DNA of 45,438 nucleotides, from assembly GCF_001545925.1 (NCBI RefSeq), contig NZ_LMVQ01000046.1, positions 1-45,438 of the forward strand, in the 5' to 3' direction. The notes under the pieces were generated by a model, which saw only the letters and a program-made list of their open reading frames with translations, did not search any database and was not told the DNA's origin. This document shows, in pieces, positions 43,163-45,438 of this stretch. A program made the position numbers and the translations under genes. Source of the stretch: Mycobacterium sp. NAZ190054. Lineage in GTDB: Bacteria; Actinomycetota; Actinomycetes; Mycobacteriales; Mycobacteriaceae. Numbering within the stretch: the stretch's first letter is position 1; every line of letters starts with the position of its first letter.

Positions 43163-44034
43163 CCGCCGACGTGATCACTACGGCCGCAGCGGAACCCGCG
43201 CTGCAGCCGCCACCGCCCGTGGTGTCGGTGCGCGGGGTGTCCCACCGTTTCGGACCAGGCTGCGGCCGGTGCGTCGAGCAGACGGGTGAGGAAGCCGGCA
43301 CCAACCGGTGCCGTGACTGCGGAACCGTCGTCGCCGTGCACGACGCGTCGTTCGAGGTGGGTCCGCACGAGGTCGTCGGTGTGGTCGGCGAGTCCGGATC
43401 GGGTAAGACGACGCTGCTGCGATGCCTGCACCTCGACCTGGTGCCGGACACCGGTTCCATGGTGGTCGACGGTCACGGCGACCTGTTCCGTCATGCCGGA
43501 CCTGCCTCGGAGCTCAAGCGGTCCGCCGTGGTGATGGTGCACCAGAACGCTTTGGCCGCAGGGCTTTACCCCCGGCTGGCGGCATCCTCCAACGTCGCCG
43601 AGCGGCTACTCGGTGGCGGCGCCCGGCGGTTCACCGACATTCACACCAGGGCCGGCGAACTGCTCGGCGAGCTCGGCCTGCGACCGGAACGGCACCACGA
43701 CCCGCTGATGACCTTCTCCGGCGGTATGCAGCAACGGGTCCAGCTCGCCCGCGCCCTCGTCGACCCACCCCACCTGCTGCTCCTCGACGAACCGACGACC
43801 GGGCTCGACCCGTCGGTGCAGGCCGATCTGCTCGGTGCCGTGGCCCGGGTCGCCGACACGCTGGGGTCGGCGACCGTCGTCGTGTCCCACGACCTGGCCG
43901 CCGTCCGGATCCTGGCCTCACGGGTCCTCGTGCTGCACCACGGCCGCATCGTCGAACAGGGGATCACCGAGCAGGTACTCGAGGATCCACAGCATCCCTA
44001 CACCCAACTGCTCGTGTCTTCGAGGCTGACATGA
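43159..44034 (+). CDS. phnK: C-P lyase ATPase PhnK with a Cys4 insertion
   Basis: A 291-residue ABC-type ATPase that binds the C-P lyase core. Walker A GESGSGKTT, signature FSGGMQQRVQLARAL, Walker B LLLLDEPTTGLDP and H-loop VSHDLA, with the PhnK ending DPQHPYTQLLVSSRL. Between strands 1 and 2, residues 35-54 contain C-x-x-C-x12-C-x-x-C, which could bind zinc; E. coli PhnK lacks it. ATG 43159 overlaps the phnJ stop. Its stop overlaps the truncated phnL start. Confidence 0.92.
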   Translation: MTADVITTAAAEPALQPPPPVVSVRGVSHRFGPGCGRCVEQTGEEAGTNRCRDCGTVVAVHDASFEVGPHEVVGVVGESGSGKTTLLRCLHLDLVPDTGSMVVDGHGDLFRHAGPASELKRSAVVMVHQNALAAGLYPRLAASSNVAERLLGGGARRFTDIHTRAGELLGELGLRPERHHDPLMTFSGGMQQRVQLARALVDPPHLLLLDEPTTGLDPSVQADLLGAVARVADTLGSATVVVSHDLAAVRILASRVLVLHHGRIVEQGITEQVLEDPQHPYTQLLVSSRLT

Positions 44035-44118
44035 CCGCCGCCATCGCCACCACCGGGCTGTCGAAGCGGTTCGGCCACGGGACCGATGTGCTCGACGGCG
44101 CGGAGCTGACGGCCGCCG
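44031..44118 (+). pseudogene. phnL: phnL 5' fragment
   Basis: The frame opens at ATG 44031, overlapping the phnK stop as ATGA. It reads about 29 residues resembling the start of PhnL (TTGLSKRFGHGTDVLDGAELTA) before homology ends. Walker A and everything after it are gone. Past about 44118 the frame continues meaninglessly to a stop at 44261 through the next gene. This is a truncated remnant. Confidence 0.8.
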
Positions 44119-44634
44119 GTGCAGTATCCGAAGCGCAAGCGACCGTGGATCATCGCCGGCGTAGCGGTGGTGGCGGCCATCGCAGTGGTCGGCGCGATCA
44201 CCGCGGTCGCGTTCACCGGGGGACGCGACGGTGCCGCCGCAGCCGGTGGGCTCACCGATGACACGGCCAGGGCCGCGATCCAGGACTACCTGGATGCGCT
44301 GACCAACGGCGACGACGAAGCGGTCGCGCGACACACCCTGTGCGGCCTGTTCGACGCGGTCAAGGAGCGCCGGTCCGATCTGGCGCTGGCCGGGCTGTCC
44401 AGTGACGCGTTCCGCAAGCAGTACGACAGCGCCGAGGTCACCTCGATCGACAAGATGGTGCTGTCCTCGCCGACGCAGGCGCAGGTGCTGTTCACGATGC
44501 GGGTGGTGCCGGCCGACGGCTCGTCACGCACGCAGCCGCAGGAGGCCGACGAACAGGCCGTCGCCCAGTTGCTGTCCATCGACGACGAGGTGCTGGTGTG
44601 CTCCTACCTGCCCCGGACGGCGGGTCAGTACTGA
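44119..44634 (+). CDS. membrane-anchored protein, N-terminally truncated
   Basis: A 171-residue frame from GTG 44119: a basic stretch (YPKRKRPW), one transmembrane helix (residues about 10-32), and an external domain starting DDTARAAIQDYLDALTNGDDEAVARHTLCG, of the lumazine-binding-like/DUF4878 kind. Its position next to an IscA-like gene matches mycobacterial Rv2203, which I recall as longer (about 230 residues). The absence of a ribosome site and the abutting phnL remnant suggest the true N-terminus has been lost. It may be translated from readthrough or not at all. Confidence 0.65.
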   Translation: MQYPKRKRPWIIAGVAVVAAIAVVGAITAVAFTGGRDGAAAAGGLTDDTARAAIQDYLDALTNGDDEAVARHTLCGLFDAVKERRSDLALAGLSSDAFRKQYDSAEVTSIDKMVLSSPTQAQVLFTMRVVPADGSSRTQPQEADEQAVAQLLSIDDEVLVCSYLPRTAGQY

Positions 44635-44646
44635 CCCGCTACCGGC

Positions 44647-45024
44647 TCAGTTGAACGAGTCGCCGCACGCGCACGAACCGGTGGCGTTCGGGTTGTCGAT
44701 GGTGAATCCCTGCTTCTCGATCGTGTCGACGAAGTCGATGGTGGCGCCCTGCACGTACGGGGCGCTCATCCGGTCGACGGTGAGTTCGACACCGTTGAAG
44801 TCGACGGTCAGGTCACCGTCGAGGGTGCGGTCGTCGAAGAACAGGTTGTAGCGCAGGCCGGCGCACCCGCCCGGCTGAACGGCGATCCGCAGCGCCAGGT
44901 CGTCGCGGCCCTCCTGGTCGAGCAGAGCCTTCGCCTTGGCGGCCGCGGCATCCGTCAGGATCACGCCGTGTTGGGCGTCGGTGGCCTGACCTGCCTGCAC
45001 TGCCGACTCGTCCTGAACAGTCAT
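44647..45024 (-). CDS. IscA/HesB-family iron-sulfur assembly protein
   Basis: A 125-residue A-type Fe-S carrier. The three Fe-S ligands are Cys in QPGGCAGLRY and the C-terminal C-A-C-G (GSCACGDSFN). It corresponds to mycobacterial Rv2204c. ATG 45024 has GGGAG 5 bases upstream. Intact, with its own 77-base upstream region, although both flanking genes are truncated. Convergent with the truncated membrane protein gene. Confidence 0.92.
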   Translation of the reverse strand: MTVQDESAVQAGQATDAQHGVILTDAAAAKAKALLDQEGRDDLALRIAVQPGGCAGLRYNLFFDDRTLDGDLTVDFNGVELTVDRMSAPYVQGATIDFVDTIEKQGFTIDNPNATGSCACGDSFN

Positions 45025-45101
45025 GGATTCTCCCGTGTGGATGTACGTGGACGGGGCCCGAGTTTGGCCGAGTTGGCCATACGCCGTCTGGCCCCACTGC
45101 C

Positions 45102-45328
45102 TCAACGGTACCCCGTTGTGGCGGTATTCCCCATCTGTCCCCAGCTTCCTGCGACGTCGGCGGCCAGGCCGGTGAGCTGGTGGGCCGCGTCCTCGATCGC
45201 ACGCTGGACGGATCCGGCGTACTCGGCGACCGAGTGGGCCGACGCGATGCCCGCGTCGTCGAGCGCCGCCCGGTCCAGCGTGACCTGCCCGGCGAGGACG
45301 AGCACCGGGATCCGGTGGGCCCGGGCGC
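45102..45328 (-). pseudogene. glycerate kinase 3' fragment
   Basis: About 75 codons resembling the C-terminus of glycerate kinase ([17 protein letters not shown], then [17 protein letters not shown]), the family of Rv2205c, which neighbours the IscA-like gene in mycobacteria. The upstream part, which should contain the GEG-x-D-x-QS-x-x-GK segment, is missing. Sequence of another gene replaces it, out of frame, at about 45320-45330. Confidence 0.7.
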
Positions 45329-45438
45329 AGCGTCGATCACCGCCGGTATCGCGTTGACCACCCGGGCGGCGGTGGCGACGAGGCCGGCGTGGTTGTGGTC
45401 GCCGTTGGGACTGCTCAGGCACAGGTCGAGCGGGTAGG
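45320..45438 (-). pseudogene. dehydrogenase-like gene fragment, runs off the right edge
   Basis: About 37 codons ([26 protein letters not shown]) resembling the C-terminal part of NAD(P)H-dependent amine dehydrogenase/dihydrodipicolinate reductase-like proteins, where N-A-I-P-A-V recurs. The family's remaining C-terminal residues are missing: the frame crosses into glycerate kinase sequence at a CCCGGG-containing junction. Assignment is from recall and is moderate. Confidence 0.5.

Noticed and set aside
44031..44261. Full-length small ATPase PhnL.
   Set aside because: Homology stops after about 29 codons, there is no Walker A, and the rest is Arg-rich out-of-frame reading of the next gene.

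Overview
The window is GC-rich actinobacterial DNA, most likely from a Mycolicibacterium-type mycobacterium. The support is the coding style (dense, GTG/TTG starts, ATGA and TGATG overlaps) and a right-end fragment that, from memory, resembles the mycobacterial Rv2203-Rv2204c-Rv2205c core region. I see no tRNA, rRNA, CRISPR array or insertion sequence, and no gene-free stretch longer than about 300 bases.

Region 1 (1-9915) holds a cytochrome P450/ferredoxin pair, a 3-hydroxyisobutyryl-CoA hydrolase-like protein, an MHS-type transporter, a ketol-acid reductoisomerase paralogue with a small duplicated-domain protein, two paralogous GntR/FCD regulators and a complete CbiMNQO cobalt transporter. 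A cobalamin-riboswitch-like element faces the gene of one GntR regulator.

Region 2 (9954-24900) is the core. One operon is a complete 2-hydroxyisobutyryl-CoA mutase set (small subunit, CoA ligase, MeaB-type GTPase, large subunit) with the diagnostic Ile/Asp/Gln residues. A second operon carries a divergent B12 mutase (Val/Asp/Gln, with Asn at the position of the conserved catalytic His), its small subunit, an acyl-CoA ligase, an HSD10-type dehydrogenase and a second MeaB GTPase. Divergent from it lies a ThDP enzyme resembling actinobacterial 2-hydroxyacyl-CoA lyase, then a third GntR regulator, AzlCD and a 3-hydroxybutyryl-CoA dehydrogenase. Repeated sites of the form TGGT-N3-ACCA, several overlapping a TATGGT -10 box, link these promoters into one apparent FadR-type regulon.

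Region 3 (24985-30344) is an aldehyde dehydrogenase / small subunit / GMC oxidoreductase cluster arranged like the mpdC-orf1-mpdB genes for 2-methyl-1,2-propanediol oxidation, with a divergent GAF-domain regulator. Regions 2 and 3 together would take 2-methyl-1,2-propanediol through 2-hydroxyisobutyrate to its CoA ester, then either by B12 mutase to 3-hydroxybutyryl-CoA or by ThDP lyase to acetone and formyl-CoA. The cobalt importer and riboswitch fit the B12 demand.

Region 4 (30389-36899) has a gamma-carbonic-anhydrase-like protein, an FAD monooxygenase, an XRE/MmyB regulator divergent from an AKR-SDR pair, and a metallophosphoesterase. Region 5 (36975-44118) is a phosphonate cluster phnDCE-phnF-phnGHIJK that breaks off about 29 codons into phnL, with no phnM. 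Region 6 (44119-45438) is a roughly 1.2-kb piece of core sequence with an intact IscA-like gene, flanked by two genes that have both lost their 5' parts; it is fused on the right to a fragment of an unrelated dehydrogenase-like gene.
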